Below, one piece after another: positions 18,132-26,322 of a stretch of 64,000 nucleotides of DNA. Under the pieces are notes generated by a model. The model saw only the letters and a program-made list of their open reading frames with translations. It was not told the DNA's origin and searched no databases. The position numbers and the translations under genes were made by a program. This DNA comes from Streptomyces sp. WP-1 (GTDB taxonomy: Bacteria; Actinomycetota; Actinomycetes; Streptomycetales; Streptomycetaceae), in the NCBI RefSeq assembly GCF_030450125.1, contig NZ_CP123923.1:6209501-6273500 (forward strand). Direction: 5' to 3'. How positions within the stretch are numbered: position 1 is the first letter of the stretch; the number at the start of each line of letters is the position of its first letter.

Positions 18132-18933
18132 GGGGCGGACCGGCCTTCCGCAGCGCCGGACCGATCCGCCGGGCCCGGCGCACGAGCGCGTACCCCCGGG
18201 TGAGGGCCCGGTCCCGGGCGAACGTACGGCCGATGCCCTCGCCCCGCAGCAGCCGGGCGAACTCCTCGGCGTCCGTGCCGCGGCGGACCGTGACCCGGCG
18301 CAGCGCGTACGGCCCCTGGGCGCGGCGGGCGAGCCCGTTGCCGACGGCGAACGCCTGCGCGTACCCGGCCGCGCGCACCGCCCGGCGCACCCGGCGGCTG
18401 GAGTAGCCGTACGGATACGCGAACGACACCGGCCGCGCGCCGAGTTCACCGGTGAGGATCTCCGTGCACCGGCCCAGCTCCTCGGCCAGCGCGGTGTCGT
18501 CCAGCTGGTCCAGCTGCGGATGGGTGTGGCTGTGGCCGCCGATCTCCACACCGGCGGCGGCGAGCAGCCGTACCTGGTGCCAGTCGAGCATGGTGTCGAG
18601 GCCGCCCCCGGTGTCGTAGGCGCCCCTCAGCCAGCCGGTGGCGACGAACACGGTGGCCGGGAAGCCGTACCGGACGAGCAGGGGCAGCGCGTACCGGTGC
18701 ACGCCCTCGTAGCCGTCGTCGAAGGTGATCAGCACCGGGCGTGCGGGCAGCGCCCGGCCGCCGCGCCAGTGCGCCGCCAGCTCGGCGGTGGTCACGGGGG
18801 TGCGGCCCGACTCGTCGATGAGGGCCATCTGCCGGGCGAACGCGTCCGGTGCGACGGACAGGGTCCGGGTGGCGGCGCTGGGCGCGGTGGCGACGGAGTG
18901 GTACATCAGGACGGGCACGGGCGGATCACTCAT
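18124..18933 (-). CDS. Polysaccharide deacetylase (NodB domain)
   Basis: A 269-residue NodB-type deacetylase. Motif 1 is ITFDDGYEG (general base Asp and metal Asp) and motif 2 GGHSHTHPQLD (metal His residues). Motif 3 lies at SFAYPYGYSSRRV. It opens PVPVLMYHSV, as in the extracellular PgaB/IcaB-like group, but no signal peptide is evident, so it may act at the inner face. The ATG at 18933 overlaps the preceding glycosyltransferase stop by eight bases (ATGAGTGA). It would remove N-acetyl groups from sugars of the polysaccharide made by the operon. Confidence 0.88.
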   Translation of the reverse strand: MSDPPVPVLMYHSVATAPSAATRTLSVAPDAFARQMALIDESGRTPVTTAELAAHWRGGRALPARPVLITFDDGYEGVHRYALPLLVRYGFPATVFVATGWLRGAYDTGGGLDTMLDWHQVRLLAAAGVEIGGHSHTHPQLDQLDDTALAEELGRCTEILTGELGARPVSFAYPYGYSSRRVRRAVRAAGYAQAFAVGNGLARRAQGPYALRRVTVRRGTDAEEFARLLRGEGIGRTFARDRALTRGYALVRRARRIGPALRKAGPPRD

Positions 18934-19918
18934 GCGGGCCCCCCGCCCGGTCACCGGTCCCCGCGAAGGCGTACGCGCCGCGCCGCGCCCGCAGGCTCCC
19001 CACCGCGAACCCCCCTGCGGCCGTGAGCACCCCGGCGACGATGGCGCCCGCGCGGCCCGCGCCGCCCGGCCGGCCGAGCAGCGCGTCCCGCAGGCCCCGG
19101 ACGACACCGGCTGGCAACACCCGGGTGGTGTAACGGCGTTCGGACTCCAGGCCCTTGCTCGCGCCGACGCTGCGGGCCACCAGGGCCTTGGACAGGCCCT
19201 CGGCGTAGGCGCGGGTGCGGAAGTAGGCGAAGTTCTCCCGGACCCGGGGCACCCGGTGGTGGATCACCGCGCGGTCGTCGATGAGCAGCACACCGTCGGG
19301 CCGGGCGCGGGAGAGGCGGATGCACAGCTCCGTCTCCTCGCAGCCGAGCGGCCGCCGGCCGCCGTCCCGCCCGATGCCGGTGGCGAAGCCGCCCGCCGCC
19401 TCGAAGGCCGTACGCCGGAACGAGGCGTTGCCGCCGAGGACATTGCGCACCCGCACTCGGCCCGGCGGCAGGCCACGGTAGGTGCAGCCCACCACCCAGT
19501 CGAACTCCTCCGGGAACCAGGCGGGCCGCCGGCCGGACGCCCACACCGGCTCGGTGCGCCCGCCGACCGCCAGCACCCGGGGATCGGCGTACGCCTCGGC
19601 GAACCGGCGCAGCCAGTCCCGTTCGGCCACCGCGTCGTCGTCCAGGAAAGCGATGATCTCGCCGCGCGAGGCGGTGATGCCGGTGTTGCGGCCCGAGGAG
19701 AGGCCGCGCGGACCGGAGTTGGGCAGCACCCGCACGTCCCCGGCCGTCCGGTACGCGCGCTCCAGCCGTTCGCCGAGCGCCGGGTTGTGGTCCACGACCA
19801 GGAGGGTCTCCAGGGCCGGGTACGACTGCGCGCGCACCGAGGAGACCGCCGCGCGGACGTCCTCCCAGCGGTCCTCGGTGTAGGCGCAGATCACGACGGA
19901 GATGCCGGGATCGCTCAA
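18926..19918 (-). CDS. Family 2 glycosyltransferase
   Basis: A 330-residue GT-A enzyme. It opens GISVVICAYTEDRWEDV and carries the DxD-type motif in FLDDDAVAERDW, then GGNASFRRTAFEAAGGF and the ETELCIRL segment, all typical of GT2. A single hydrophobic helix near the C terminus (AGAIVAGVLTAAGGFAVG) could dock it to the membrane. The start is the TTG at 19918, which shares bases with the TGA of the upstream gene (TTGA), so expression should be translationally coupled. It is the second gene of the four-gene operon. Confidence 0.85.
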   Translation of the reverse strand: MSDPGISVVICAYTEDRWEDVRAAVSSVRAQSYPALETLLVVDHNPALGERLERAYRTAGDVRVLPNSGPRGLSSGRNTGITASRGEIIAFLDDDAVAERDWLRRFAEAYADPRVLAVGGRTEPVWASGRRPAWFPEEFDWVVGCTYRGLPPGRVRVRNVLGGNASFRRTAFEAAGGFATGIGRDGGRRPLGCEETELCIRLSRARPDGVLLIDDRAVIHHRVPRVRENFAYFRTRAYAEGLSKALVARSVGASKGLESERRYTTRVLPAGVVRGLRDALLGRPGGAGRAGAIVAGVLTAAGGFAVGSLRARRGAYAFAGTGDRAGGPHE

Positions 19919-20736
19919 GACACCTCTCCCCGACGGGCCTTGAGCAGCGGGGAGTGCCGCACCCGGCGGCGCAGCGCACGCCGGTTGGAGCGCTCGCGCA
20001 GGATCACCCGCAGCACCCGCAGCCCGTCGCGCACCGCCCGCAGATTGCTGGTGCCGTGGATGCGCAGGTACTCGTGGCTCGGGACCTCCTGCACTCTCAG
20101 GCCCGCCTTGACCACTCTGATGTTCATCAGCGTCTCGACCTCGAAGCCGGTGCAGTCCAGCTCGATCTCGCCGAGGCAGTGCCGCCAGAACGCGTTGTAG
20201 CCGTAGCACAGATCGGTGTAGCGGGCGCCGAACTTGCGGTTGACGACGGCGCACAGCACCCGGTTGCCGAGCTTGCGGACGAAGGTCATGTCGTCGGTGC
20301 CGCCGCCGTTGGCGAAGCGGGACCCCTTGGCGAAGTCGGCGCCGGAGACCAGCGCGGAGACGTAGGTGATGATCTCGCCGCCGTCCGCCGAGCCGTCCGC
20401 GTCGACCATCACGATGATCTCGCCGGTGCACGCCTCGAACCCGGTGATCAGGGCGTCCCCCTTGCCCCGGCCGCGCTGCGGGACGACCTTGAGGCGCGGC
20501 CACAAGGCGCGGGCCACCTCGACCGTGCCGTCGGTGGAGTTGCCGTCCACGAGGACGACCTCGTGGATCCAGTCGGGAAGGCTCTTGAAGACGTAGGGCA
20601 GGTTCTTCGCCTCGTTCATGGCGGGTATCACCACACTCACCGGTGGAGTGATCGCCAGATGCGAGGAGATGGGCCGGTAGTGGGTGACGAGCAGCGGTTC
20701 GCGGCCGGGGCCCGGCGGGCGCAGCGCTGAACTCAT
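19915..20736 (-). CDS. Family 2 glycosyltransferase, DPM1/GtrB-like without membrane domain
   Basis: A 273-residue enzyme. After a short N-terminal extension it reads VSVVIPAMNEAKNLPYVFKSLP and VVLVDGNSTDGTVEVA, then VMVDADGSADGGEI with the DxD motif, and ARYTDLCYGYNAFWR, the pattern of polyprenyl-phosphate hexose transferases. No C-terminal helices are present. The ATG at 20736 is preceded by GAGAGGGAA. It is the first gene of the operon, so it probably starts the pathway by loading a lipid carrier or adding an early sugar. Confidence 0.87.
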   Translation of the reverse strand: MSSALRPPGPGREPLLVTHYRPISSHLAITPPVSVVIPAMNEAKNLPYVFKSLPDWIHEVVLVDGNSTDGTVEVARALWPRLKVVPQRGRGKGDALITGFEACTGEIIVMVDADGSADGGEIITYVSALVSGADFAKGSRFANGGGTDDMTFVRKLGNRVLCAVVNRKFGARYTDLCYGYNAFWRHCLGEIELDCTGFEVETLMNIRVVKAGLRVQEVPSHEYLRIHGTSNLRAVRDGLRVLRVILRERSNRRALRRRVRHSPLLKARRGEVS

Positions 20737-21126
20737 AGTGGTTCCCTCTCGTCCGGTGGGCCGCCCGCCCCCGGGCGGCCCGGCTTGGGATCCGGTTCGA
20801 AAGGGGGGCTCTCCTCCGGGGCACGGCGAGCGGAACTCCGTACCCGCGGACGAGCTCGGCAAAGCTGTCCGGGCCGTCGGGCGGGCATGGCGGCCGGTCG
20901 CGCGGCCCGGCCCGGCCACCGCGCGCGGTCACCGAGCACGGCACCCCCCTACCGCGCTGCGCGGCGGAGTCACCGTCATGCCCGGCCCTCCCCAGGGACC
21001 ACGCACCGGTGAACCGCCGCCATCGAGCTGTATGACGGTATTGACGGTTGAGCCCGAATGGCAAGACCTGGACGGTGCTTCGCCTTTCCCATGATTGGTC
21101 CGTTGCGCAACAGTGGCTCACCTTGC
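20737..21126. other. 390-base intergenic region with operon promoter
   Basis: No convincing gene. The region must hold the minus-strand promoter of the polysaccharide operon. TGACGGT occurs twice at nine-base spacing (21033-21039 and 21042-21048) in a locally A+T-richer stretch at 21030-21130 that could be a regulator site. Confidence 0.5.
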
Positions 21127-21501
21127 TCACTCTTGTGTGCTTTTACCGGGGATTCGATCCCGAAGGAGCACGAGGAGCAGCAGGAGCAGGCTCAGTACGG
21201 CGACGGCGGCCACCCCGCCCCGGACGGACCAGTGGTGCGCGGCGAGCATCACCTGGGCCACCAGCATGTCGACGACCACCGCACCCGCGAGCGCGCACAG
21301 GGCGCGGGCGAAGGGGTCGAGGCCGCGCAGGGCCGCGGCGAATGCGGCGGCCGGCGCGAGCAACAGGAAGAGCAGCGCGCACGGGCCGCGCAGCGCGGAG
21401 CCGGAACCGGTGAGGGCGAGCAGCGCGCCGGCCGTCGGGACGGCGGCCGTGGCGCCCGCGAGCAGCGACGACAGTTCCCTGTTGACCCGTAAGGTGCGCA
21501 T
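21127..21501 (-). CDS. Small integral membrane protein, unknown
   Basis: A 124-residue protein with three or four hydrophobic helices (SLLAGATAAVPTAGALLALTG, GPCALLFLLLAPAAAFAAAL, ALAGAVVVDMLVAQVMLAAH and AAVAVLSLLLLLLVLL) and a charged tail (RDRIPGKSTQE). The ATG at 21501 is used because residues before it do not resemble a protein. It lies upstream of the polysaccharide operon in the same direction but 390 bases away, so a link is only suggested by place. No family is recognised. Confidence 0.7.
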   Translation of the reverse strand: MRTLRVNRELSSLLAGATAAVPTAGALLALTGSGSALRGPCALLFLLLAPAAAFAAALRGLDPFARALCALAGAVVVDMLVAQVMLAAHHWSVRGGVAAVAVLSLLLLLLVLLRDRIPGKSTQE

Positions 21502-21639
21502 TGGTGACTTTGCCCCCCGAAGCGCCGGATGCCGGGCTTTAATGTGGCGCAGGCCCGAGGGGGGCGTCAAGGGCGGCCGTCCCCCGAGAAACCCACTGGA
21601 GCAGGTGTCTGAGGCGTGGTCAACAGGTTTGACATGTAC

Positions 21640-21735
21640 GCGCAATACATACGCAGTAAATGTTTGAAGACGGTCTTATTGAGAGTCAAAAATTCTTGAC
21701 ATGAACACTTCCGCTCAACGCGCGTAGTTGCTACT
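21640..21735 (+). promoter_or_regulatory. A+T-rich promoter region of the SGNH lipase gene
   Basis: This short stretch is far poorer in G+C than its surroundings and contains TTGACA at 21696-21701, but no clear -10 hexamer at normal spacing. It ends about 40 bases before the lipase ATG. It probably contains the promoter; the exact elements cannot be assigned by eye. Confidence 0.4.
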
Positions 21736-21775
21736 TAAGTTGCCGCAGACTTCCTGCTCACCTGGGAGACACACC

Positions 21776-22579
21776 ATGAGACGTTCCCGGCTTGTCGGAT
21801 TCGTTGCGCCACTCCTCCTCGCTCTGGGCCTCGGCTTCACACAGGCGGCGTCGGCGCAGGCGGCATCCAGCAGCGGCGGCTATGTGGCGCTCGGCGACTC
21901 CTACGCCTCCGGCGTCGGCGCCGGCAGCTACATCAGCTCCAGCGGCGACTGCGACCGCAGCACCAACTCCGCGGCCTACCTCTGGAACGCCGCGCACAAG
22001 CCGGCCTCCTTCGCCTTCAACGCCTGCTCGGGCGCCACGACGGACGATGTGATGGCCAACCAGCTCGGCTCGCTCAACTCCTCCACCTCGCTGGTGTCCA
22101 TCAGCATCGGCGGCAACGACGCCGGGTTCGCGAGCGTCATGCAGACCTGCGTGCTGAACTCGGACAGCACCTGTCTGTCCGCCATCGCCACCGCGAAGTC
22201 CTACGCCACCAACACGCTGCCCGGGAAGCTCGACACCGTCTACAACGCCATCCACTCCAAGGCGCCCAACGCCCGTGTGGTCGTGATCGGTTACCCGCGC
22301 TTCTACCTGCTCGGCCAGACCTGCCTCGGCCTGTCCGACACCAAGCGGTCGGCCATCAACGGTGCCGCCGACACCCTGGACGGCGCCATCCAGTCCCGCG
22401 CCTCCGCCCACGGCTTCGTCTTCGGTGACGTCCGCAGCGCCTTCTCCAGCCACGAGATCTGCTCCAGCAGCTCCTGGCTCCACAGCCTCAACGTGCTCGA
22501 CCTCACCGAGTCGTACCACCCCACCGCCGACGGCCAGTCCGGCGGCTACCTGCCGGCCCTCACCAACGCGGCCGGCTGA
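21776..22579 (+). CDS. Secreted SGNH/GDSL lipase
   Basis: A 267-residue secreted esterase/lipase of the SGNH superfamily. The signal peptide (LVGFVAPLLLALGLGFTQAASAQA) ends near residue 30. Block I is VALGDSYASG with nucleophile Ser42, block III is SISIGGNDAGF with the oxyanion Asn, and block V ends with the catalytic His in ESYHPTADGQ. Six Cys residues would make the three disulfides known in Streptomyces lipases of this type, such as the S. rimosus and S. coelicolor enzymes. It stands alone and is secreted by the Sec route. Confidence 0.93.
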   Translation: MRRSRLVGFVAPLLLALGLGFTQAASAQAASSSGGYVALGDSYASGVGAGSYISSSGDCDRSTNSAAYLWNAAHKPASFAFNACSGATTDDVMANQLGSLNSSTSLVSISIGGNDAGFASVMQTCVLNSDSTCLSAIATAKSYATNTLPGKLDTVYNAIHSKAPNARVVVIGYPRFYLLGQTCLGLSDTKRSAINGAADTLDGAIQSRASAHGFVFGDVRSAFSSHEICSSSSWLHSLNVLDLTESYHPTADGQSGGYLPALTNAAG

Positions 22580-23183
22580 CCCGAACGGGTGAGCACTCCA
22601 TGGCGCACCACCGGTCCCGCCCGTCAGAGTGAACTCCCGGCCCGGCCCGGGGCGTCGGCGTAACACCTGGCACCTCCCGGGTGAGCCCGCCGTGCGCACC
22701 CGGCGGGACCGCCCACCGCGGCGGGGGCTCCGCCCGGCGGGGCCTTCGCCGACCGGACGGCCGGGCGCGTGAGATGGACCACGTTCCCGGCCGCCTCCGT
22801 ACGACTTCCTCCGCCCGCGCCGTGACCGGTGCGGGCGGTCGCGGTCACGGCGGTGCGGCGGCCGCGTCCGGACCGCCGCCCGGGGCCCGTCGTCACCCTG
22901 GGGCTCCACGGGGGCGACACGCCCTTGATCACCAGGGGGCCGGCGCCGCAGGGGCGTCACGCGCGGTGACGGGCGCCCCGCAACGGCGATCCGGCACGAG
23001 CCGTCGGCCAGCCCATTGTCCAACTCGCCCTGAAACCGGTCGGATTCGGAGAGTAGTCAGCTTGGGATGGTCAACCCCCTTACGGGGAAGGTGAATCCTG
23101 AAGGCGCGATACACGAGTGCCCCGGTGGGGAGATAGGGTTACTCTGCCCGGGGCCGGGTGGACTCGTACGGGTGGGGAGTGAC
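22580..23183. other. 604-base region without a supported gene
   Basis: Short open frames occur on both strands but have out-of-frame composition and no ribosome binding sites. The last 150 bases (23030-23180) include CCCTTACGGGG and presumably hold the promoter of the small gene at 23184. Confidence 0.5.
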
Positions 23184-23453
23184 ATGGAACAGATAACAGT
23201 GCGCAGCAGGGCCAGGGTCCCTGCGATCACCTGCGGGAGCAGCGCGACCAGCTCGCGCCTCGACCGGCACCTGGCGGTGCTGGGCGGTCCCGCGATACCG
23301 CAGCAGAAGACCGTCGAGGCGACCTCGCTGATGCGGGAGCTGACGGCGCGGGACACCCGGCGCACGCACAGCGACCGGGGCGCGCGGGTCCGCCGCGTCT
23401 CTCTCTTCGCGCCCCTGCGCCGACTGCGCCGTTCGCTGTTCGGCGGCCACTAG
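23184..23453 (+). CDS. Small basic protein, 89 residues, unknown function
   Basis: The product starts MEQITVRSRARVPAITCG and ends LRRLRRSLFGGH. It is basic, with a likely amphipathic Arg-rich C terminus (RVRRVSLFAPLRRLRRSLF) that could bind membrane or nucleic acid. GTGGGGAGTG stands before the ATG. Codon use is normal for the window, which supports a real gene. I recall similar short proteins in other Streptomyces but know no function. A seven-base hairpin (GAGCGCC/GGCGCTC, 23519-23537) lies downstream. Confidence 0.6.
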   Translation: MEQITVRSRARVPAITCGSSATSSRLDRHLAVLGGPAIPQQKTVEATSLMRELTARDTRRTHSDRGARVRRVSLFAPLRRLRRSLFGGH

Positions 23454-23582
23454 CCCGGTCCGCGACCGGTCACTGGTCCGGTCCTCGACCGGCCGCCGAT
23501 CCGGCCACTGATCCCCTTGAGCGCCCGTCCGGCGCTCACCGGGTGAACCCGACGGTCTCCGGACCCCGTCCGGGGCCCGCGC

Positions 23583-24815
23583 TCAGGCCGCCACACCGTC
23601 CCGGCGCAGCGCTGCGATCTCGTCGTCCGTCATCCCCACGGCGCGCAGCAGCGCCCCGGTGTGCTGTCCGAGCGCGGGCACGTCGCCCATCCGCGCCTCC
23701 GCCCCGCCCGGCAGCGTGAGGGGCGGCAGCAGCGCCCGCAACGGCCCCACCGGCGAACCCACCTGACGCCACCGCTCCCGGGCCGCCAGCTGCGGATGCT
23801 CCGCCAGCTCGCGCAGATCCCGCAGCCGGGCGCAGGCGAGGCCCGCCCGCTCCAGCCGCGCCAGCGCCTCGTCGGTGCCCAGCGCGCCGAGCGCCCGCGC
23901 CACCGCCGCGTCCGTCTCCGCCCGGTGCGCGACCCGCGCCGCGTTCGTCGCGAACAGCGGATCCGTCCCCAACTCCGGCCGCCCCATGACCTGTTCGGCG
24001 AGCCGCCGCCACTCCCGGTCGTTCTGCACCGACAGCAGCACCCGGCCGCCGTCGGCCGTCGCATAGGCGTCGTAGGGCGCGATGACGGGATGCGCGAGAC
24101 CGGTGCGCGCCGGGGGCTCGCCGTCGTGCATCGTGTGGTGCAGGGGGTGCCCCATCCACTCCGCGAGCGAGTCCAGCAGGGACACCTCCACCGGCCCGCC
24201 CCGCCCGGTGACGCCCCGGCGCACCAGCGCCGCCAGCACCCCCGAGAAGGCGTACATGGCCGCCGCGATGTCCGCCGCCGGGATCCCCGCCTTCACCGGC
24301 CGCTCCGGCGTCCCGGTGACCGACACCAGGCCCGCCTCGCACTGCACCAGCATGTCGTAGGCCCGCTTGTCCGCGTACGGGCCGACGGGGCCGTACCCCG
24401 AGATGTCCACGGCGATCAGCCGCGGGTGCGCCGCGCACAGCGTGGCCGCGTCCAGGCCGAGCCGGGCCGCGGCCCCGTGCGCCAGGTTCTGCACGAACAC
24501 GTCCGCGTCCGCGACCAGCCGCCGTACGACCTCCCGGCCGCGCGGATCCTTCAGGTCCAGGGCGAGGGACTCCTTGCCCCGGTTGCACCACACGAAGTGC
24601 GAGGCGAGGCCGCCCGCCGCGGTGTCGTAGCCCCGCGCGAAGTCGCCCCCGTCCACCCGCTCCACCTTGATGACGCGGGCCCCCAGATCGGCGAGCTGCC
24701 TCGTCGCGAAGGGCGCGGCCACGGCCTGTTCGACGGCGACGACGGTGATGCCCTCCAGCGGCAGCGGCTGGGCTTTTGAGGGGTGTTCCGGGGGATGATC
24801 CGCGAGGTGCTCCAT
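23583..24815 (-). CDS. Family III CoA-transferase (CaiB/BaiF)
   Basis: A 410-residue protein of the formyl-CoA transferase/CaiB-BaiF family. It opens PLEGITVVAVEQAVAAPFATRQLADLGARVIKVERVDGGDFAR, the standard start of the family, and has the catalytic Asp region in RAYDMLVQCEAGL. GIPAADIAAAMYAFSGVLAAL and VSLLDSLAEWMGH follow. It moves CoA between carboxylic acids; the pair of acids cannot be told. No obvious partner gene lies next to it. Confidence 0.92.
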   Translation of the reverse strand: MEHLADHPPEHPSKAQPLPLEGITVVAVEQAVAAPFATRQLADLGARVIKVERVDGGDFARGYDTAAGGLASHFVWCNRGKESLALDLKDPRGREVVRRLVADADVFVQNLAHGAAARLGLDAATLCAAHPRLIAVDISGYGPVGPYADKRAYDMLVQCEAGLVSVTGTPERPVKAGIPAADIAAAMYAFSGVLAALVRRGVTGRGGPVEVSLLDSLAEWMGHPLHHTMHDGEPPARTGLAHPVIAPYDAYATADGGRVLLSVQNDREWRRLAEQVMGRPELGTDPLFATNAARVAHRAETDAAVARALGALGTDEALARLERAGLACARLRDLRELAEHPQLAARERWRQVGSPVGPLRALLPPLTLPGGAEARMGDVPALGQHTGALLRAVGMTDDEIAALRRDGVAA

Positions 24816-25129
24816 GGGGTGGATGATCTCCCCCCTCGCGCGGGTCTGTCAGTACCGCGTATGTCACTCGCCGCGGCTGTGACGGCGCACCGCGAGCGGC
24901 AGGAACACCGCGATCGGCACGAGACTCCGGACGAGCGACCCGGCGTTGCGGGGGTGTCGCCCCGGCACGGCACGCCCCCGTCGGGCGCGGCCCGCTCGCG
25001 TCGTCGTGAAGGTCGGCTTCTGGGGCACCCCCGGCGGAGCCCCTTACGGCTGCTACGGCGACATCGAGTCGCCGGTCGCGTCGCTCTTCTAGCGGGCGCA
25101 CGCCCCCGGACGACCGCGGCGGCAAGGTT
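24816..25129. other. 314-base gap without a supported gene
   Basis: The gap presumably contains the CoA-transferase promoter. A short plus-strand frame (GTG at 25006 to 25092, 28 codons) ends GGAPYGCYGDIESPVASLF. It looks protein-like but has no ribosome binding site and may be a remnant. Confidence 0.4.
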
Positions 25130-26296
25130 CTACAGCAGCGCGAACTGGCCCTCCGGGCCCTCCTCGGGGTGGTCCAGGACCGAGGCGGGCAGGTGGGAGG
25201 AGGGTGGGGGCGGGAGGACGGCCGCGTGGCGCAGGTCCGTTGCCGTGATGGACGACGGGATCCTCAAGTCGGCCTTCTGTGAGCGGACTTCGGTCAGGAG
25301 GGCCAGGACCGTGATCAGCTCCAGCAGCTCCGAGGTCCAGGACTGGAGCCAGGCCGTGGGGCGGATCGCGTCCAGGGTGCCGGGAGAGCCGGGTGTGCCG
25401 GGTGCCGTGCGGGAGGTGAACCAGGACTCCAGGACCCGGACCCCGTTCAGCTCGTACTCCCAGGCCCCGGCGGGGACGGGGGAGACACGGCCCTCGTCCA
25501 GGTGGAGGGCCTCCTCCTCGGGGTCGTAGCGCAGGGTGGCCGGGCGGGGCGGCAGCGGGGCGCGGACGTAGGGGCGGCGCCCGCCGGGCAGCTTGGGGCG
25601 GTCGCCGTCGCGGCGCAGCAGCCACAGCAGCCGGCGGCCCGACGCCACACCGGACGACCAGAGTTCCGCGTCGTCGGTCAGCGGGACCGTGCGGTCGGGG
25701 CGGGCCGTGGCCAGGAACCAGGCCGCCAGATCGAGGGGAGCGACCCGGACGCCCAGGCGGGCCGAGAGATGGTCCAGGAGGCCGGGCGCCAGGTTCGGGT
25801 CCGCGGCGGCCGGGCGGCGGTGGAGGGGACGGATCCGTCCGGTGCGCAGGGCCGGCAGCAGGCCGGTGGCCAGCAGCGGGTGGTGCTCGTCGGGGGTCTC
25901 CACCAGGAAGACCTGCCGCTCGTCCGCCACGCGCCACAGCTCCGGGCGGGCCGCGTCGAGCAGCCGGTGGTCCGGGATCAGCCACTGCTCGTCGAAGGGC
26001 GCCGCCAGCACCCGTACCGGCTCCGCGCACGGCCCCTGGGCGCGCGCCAGGCGCTCGGTGCCGCCGGTCCGGCCCGGCAGCTGGCCCACGGCCGAGTGCA
26101 GGGTGCGGGCCCGGCTCGGCTCGAACAGGGCCTCGCGGTCCGGGAGTTCCGCCTTCAGCAGGGCGTCCCAGCGGGCTCTCAGACAGCCCGGATCCGGGGC
26201 CGTCGGCCAGGCGCGGCCCGGCCGCAGCGGTGCGACGGACCACGGCATGAGGTCCGCCAGCAGCGGAGCGTCGTCGTCGTACGGCACGCTGGGCAT
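25130..26296 (-). CDS. Orphan protein resembling the C-terminal domain of type ISP restriction-modification enzymes
   Basis: A 388-residue protein. The segment ATLRYDPEEEALHLDEGRVSPV, followed by AWEYELNGVRVLESWFTSRT and the late LLELITVLALL helix, matches my memory of the target-recognition C terminus of type ISP (LlaBIII-like) enzymes. The N-terminal half (PFDEQWLIPDHRLLDAARPELW) also fits that region. The nuclease, helicase and methyltransferase domains that precede it in the complete enzyme are absent here and in the neighbours. It could be a domesticated recognition domain. It lies 26 bases after the GntR/UTRA gene in the same direction. Confidence 0.6.
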   Translation of the reverse strand: MPSVPYDDDAPLLADLMPWSVAPLRPGRAWPTAPDPGCLRARWDALLKAELPDREALFEPSRARTLHSAVGQLPGRTGGTERLARAQGPCAEPVRVLAAPFDEQWLIPDHRLLDAARPELWRVADERQVFLVETPDEHHPLLATGLLPALRTGRIRPLHRRPAAADPNLAPGLLDHLSARLGVRVAPLDLAAWFLATARPDRTVPLTDDAELWSSGVASGRRLLWLLRRDGDRPKLPGGRRPYVRAPLPPRPATLRYDPEEEALHLDEGRVSPVPAGAWEYELNGVRVLESWFTSRTAPGTPGSPGTLDAIRPTAWLQSWTSELLELITVLALLTEVRSQKADLRIPSSITATDLRHAAVLPPPPSSHLPASVLDHPEEGPEGQFALL

Positions 26297-26322
26297 CGTA
26301 CGGGCCGGGGGCGCGCGGCGGG

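Noticed and set aside
14658..18203. A very long plus-strand open frame opposite the flippase-polymerase gene
   Set aside because: It is rich in Arg, His, Gln and Pro, without domains or a ribosome binding site, as is usual for the antisense frame of a G+C-rich gene.
21696..21701. TTGACA as a defined -35 box for the SGNH lipase
   Set aside because: No acceptable -10 hexamer occurs 16-18 bases downstream, so only a general promoter region was recorded.
22624..22932. Minus-strand open frame in the gap after the SGNH lipase
   Set aside because: It is low-complexity Arg/Gly/Thr-rich with no ribosome binding site or domain.
25006..25092. Short plus-strand frame ending in a protein-like peptide
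   Set aside because: Only 28 codons and no ribosome binding site; it is mentioned as a possible remnant, not as a gene.
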